From Alkalimarinus sediminis (GTDB lineage Bacteria; Pseudomonadota; Gammaproteobacteria; Pseudomonadales; Oleiphilaceae): 64,000 nt of DNA. The stretch spans positions 2,637,501 through 2,701,500 of the forward strand of contig NZ_CP101527.1 in NCBI RefSeq assembly GCF_026427595.1, given 5' to 3'. The position numbers and the translations under genes are program-made. This document shows, one piece after another, positions 62,410 to 64,000 of the stretch. Below the pieces are notes generated by a model. That model was given only the letters and a program-made list of their open reading frames with translations. It was not told the DNA's origin and did not search any database. Position 1 is the first letter of the stretch. The number at the start of each line of letters is the position of its first letter.

Positions 62410-63066
62410 GTGGAAAAGATAGTCAAAGGCGTGTTGAACTTCCGCCAAAACATTTACCCAAAGCACAAGGATTTATTCGGTACCTTAGCTGATGGACAAA
62501 GCCCAGAAGTCCTCTTTGTTACTTGCTCCGACTCTCGCATCGACCCCAACCTACTAACCGGCTCTAACCCTGGCGACCTATTCATCTGCCGTAATGCCGG
62601 TAACATCATCCCTCCGCACAGCAATGAAACCGGCGGCATGACGGCATCCATCGAATATGCGGTTGCGGTGCTGGGGGTTCGGCACATCATCATATGCGGT
62701 CATACCGACTGCGGTGCCATTAAAGGCGCATTGGACTTAAACGCCTTGGCAGGCCTTCCTCATGTGAAAGAGTGGTTAGGGCACTGCCGTTCAGCAATGG
62801 AGATTGTAAGAGAGCGCAATAATGTCCCTCTTGATCAATGTGTCGGTCATGAGCACTTAAATGAAGCCATCGAAGAGAACGTATTACAGCAAGTGCAACA
62901 TATACGCACCCACCCAGCAGTTGCCGCTAAATTAGCCACCGGTAAAGTACATATTCACGGTTGGATTTACGACATTAAAAATGGCGGAATTCGTTGCTGT
63001 AACCATAGCGACACAGAGTTCCGCGAGTTTGAAGAACAGTACGCTGATATCATCGATAACCAATAG
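62410..63066 (+). CDS. Beta-carbonic anhydrase
   Basis: 218 residues from GTG at 62410 (AGGAACC upstream). Zinc ligands are visible: Cys39 (with Asp41 and Arg43 in CSDSR), His98 and Cys101 in HTDCGA. It interconverts CO2 and bicarbonate in the cytosol. The motifs FICRNAGNIIPP and GGMTASIEYAVAVLG are typical of plant-type/clade B bacterial enzymes. The convergent LysR gene next door may or may not control it. Confidence 0.95.
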   Translation: MEKIVKGVLNFRQNIYPKHKDLFGTLADGQSPEVLFVTCSDSRIDPNLLTGSNPGDLFICRNAGNIIPPHSNETGGMTASIEYAVAVLGVRHIIICGHTDCGAIKGALDLNALAGLPHVKEWLGHCRSAMEIVRERNNVPLDQCVGHEHLNEAIEENVLQQVQHIRTHPAVAAKLATGKVHIHGWIYDIKNGGIRCCNHSDTEFREFEEQYADIIDNQ

Positions 63067-63106
63067 CTACACGCTAAAGCTCAGATACTCTTGATGTCTG
63101 AATCAA

Positions 63107-63125
63107 GGGTGTCACTATGACACCC
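63107..63125. terminator. Bidirectional hairpin between carbonic anhydrase and LysR genes
   Basis: GGGTGTCA and TGACACCC form a perfect 8-bp stem around CTA, in the 67-base gap between convergent genes. Confidence 0.55.
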
Positions 63126-63133
63126 GTTGATCA

Positions 63134-64000
63134 CTAATTACCTTTAAGTTCACGCCTCTTTTTATCTTTCACACTAAACGCCAACAGTTTCTGTACAAAC
63201 AGCTCGAGCGGGGTATTTAGTTTGGTCTTCTTTAATTTCAGTAAAGCAAGAGGGCGTATCAGATTTGCATCTCGTATCTTTAGCCTGACAAGCGTACCTT
63301 GATGAACCTCTTCATTAACGGTGTTTGCTGGCACTATAGAGACACCAACATTTGCCTCTACCGCTTTCTTAATAGTGTAAATATTGTCATTCGTCATCCG
63401 TAGATCGACACCAATATTGCGTTCGTTGAACAAGTTATCTATCGCTTCTCTGGTGGGCTGCCCTTCATCGAAAGCTATAAAGGGTGCACCATCAATCTGT
63501 TCTAACAAAACAGTTTTTCTCGCCGCTAGAGGGTGTCCTTTTGCAACAATCAGCACTAACTCATCTTCGCCACAATTAATGGTTTCTATTTTTGTTCTCA
63601 TTTCAGGGAATGCGACAATCCCAAGATCAATTTTTTCTTTTAACAGCAAGTGGTAGATATCATCAAACCTACGATACTCCAGATGGATATGCACTTTGGG
63701 GAACGCCTTCATAAACGACGAGAGGAACTCACCCATCTCATACATACCGATACTATGAATGGTCGCAATTCGAATATTCCCTTCCAATACACCCTGACTA
63801 TAACTTGAGCGTATTTTAAGGCTATCACAGAGCCTGAGTATCTCTTTTACATCCGCTAGTATCAGCTCACCCTCCGGTGTTAACTGAGTATTATGCGGCG
63901 TTCGAACAAAAAGCTTTTTGCCTAATTCGTGCTCGAGTTTCTTGATATGCACACTCACTGCGGGTTGCGTGATATGGTTCTTTTGCGCAACTTTTACAAA
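63134..64000 (-). CDS. LysR family regulator, N-terminus cut by window end
   Basis: 288 residues are visible and the frame is open to the window edge, so the true start lies beyond. Residues before the GTG at 63958 continue the helix-turn-helix (FVKVAQKNHITQPAVSVHIK), so that GTG is not the start. The HTH is followed by LEHELGKKLFVRTPHNTQLTPEG and a LysR substrate-binding domain (~75-270: GNIRIATIHSIGMYEMGEF, LLKEKIDLGIVAFPE). The tail is rich in Lys. The pattern resembles CbbR/CysB-type activators, but the target is unknown. Confidence 0.9.
   Translation of the reverse strand, partial: FVKVAQKNHITQPAVSVHIKKLEHELGKKLFVRTPHNTQLTPEGELILADVKEILRLCDSLKIRSSYSQGVLEGNIRIATIHSIGMYEMGEFLSSFMKAFPKVHIHLEYRRFDDIYHLLLKEKIDLGIVAFPEMRTKIETINCGEDELVLIVAKGHPLAARKTVLLEQIDGAPFIAFDEGQPTREAIDNLFNERNIGVDLRMTNDNIYTIKKAVEANVGVSIVPANTVNEEVHQGTLVRLKIRDANLIRPLALLKLKKTKLNTPLELFVQKLLAFSVKDKKRRELKGN

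Overview
The window comes from a Gram-negative gammaproteobacterium, most likely marine (Oceanospirillales/Alteromonadales-like; I cannot name a genus). Supporting signs are moderate GC, many outer-membrane lipoproteins, two RND efflux systems, a type VI secretion VgrG module, FlgT/FlgP, a PrkA-YeaH-SpoVR trio and Pseudomonas-like REP hairpins. No rRNA, tRNA, transposase or CRISPR array was seen.

Region 1 (1-11.2 kb) is the accessory and most interesting part. On the minus strand vgrG, a DUF4123 adaptor and an 846-residue unrecognised cargo protein form a type VI secretion operon. Facing it tail to tail lie four paralogous FGE-fold lipoprotein genes on the plus strand. Each FGE gene is followed within 6-10 bases by the 3' end of the same effector on the opposite strand: one full gene, one orphan C-terminal module of about 210 codons, and two remnants of about 33 codons. 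The remnants stop where a block carrying a dispersed repeat and the next FGE promoter begins. Between units sit another lipoprotein gene and the decayed 3' end of an unrelated gene. The layout suggests an effector/immunity array expanded by repeat-associated duplication. The FGE proteins lack the FGE catalytic cysteines and carry lipoboxes, so I infer a periplasmic protective (immunity) role.

Region 2 (11.3-16.4 kb) is the S-adenosylmethionine cycle: a SahR-type ArsR-methyltransferase regulator with a perfect 22-bp inverted repeat at its promoter, then metK, ahcY and metF, separated by palindromic repeats. Region 3 (16.7-30.3 kb) holds rsmE, an RND efflux pair, a DUF445 membrane protein, a YihY-type membrane protein, a hybrid histidine kinase, YjbQ and a D-2-hydroxyacid dehydrogenase. 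Region 4 (30.5-36.8 kb) is the stress/stationary-phase operon prkA-yeaH-spoVR, with a DUF3461 gene and two small genes.

Region 5 (37.0-43.7 kb) is the SUF iron-sulfur assembly operon sufBCDSA-sufT-sufE, preceded by a close match to a type 1 IscR operator overlapping a promoter. Region 6 (43.9-49.6 kb) contains flgT and flgP, a TraF-like outer-membrane protein, a PPi-type phosphofructokinase and a glycine-zipper protein. Region 7 (49.7-64 kb) contains a PepSY protein with a PhoPQ-like two-component system, a globin, a glutaredoxin, a TetR regulator divergent from a second RND efflux operon ending in a patatin-like phospholipase, an OmpA/OprF-type porin, a periplasmic binding protein, a SIMPL protein, a beta-carbonic anhydrase and a LysR regulator cut by the window end. 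Several minisatellites (15-bp, 18-bp and 7-bp units) lie exactly at gene ends or starts.
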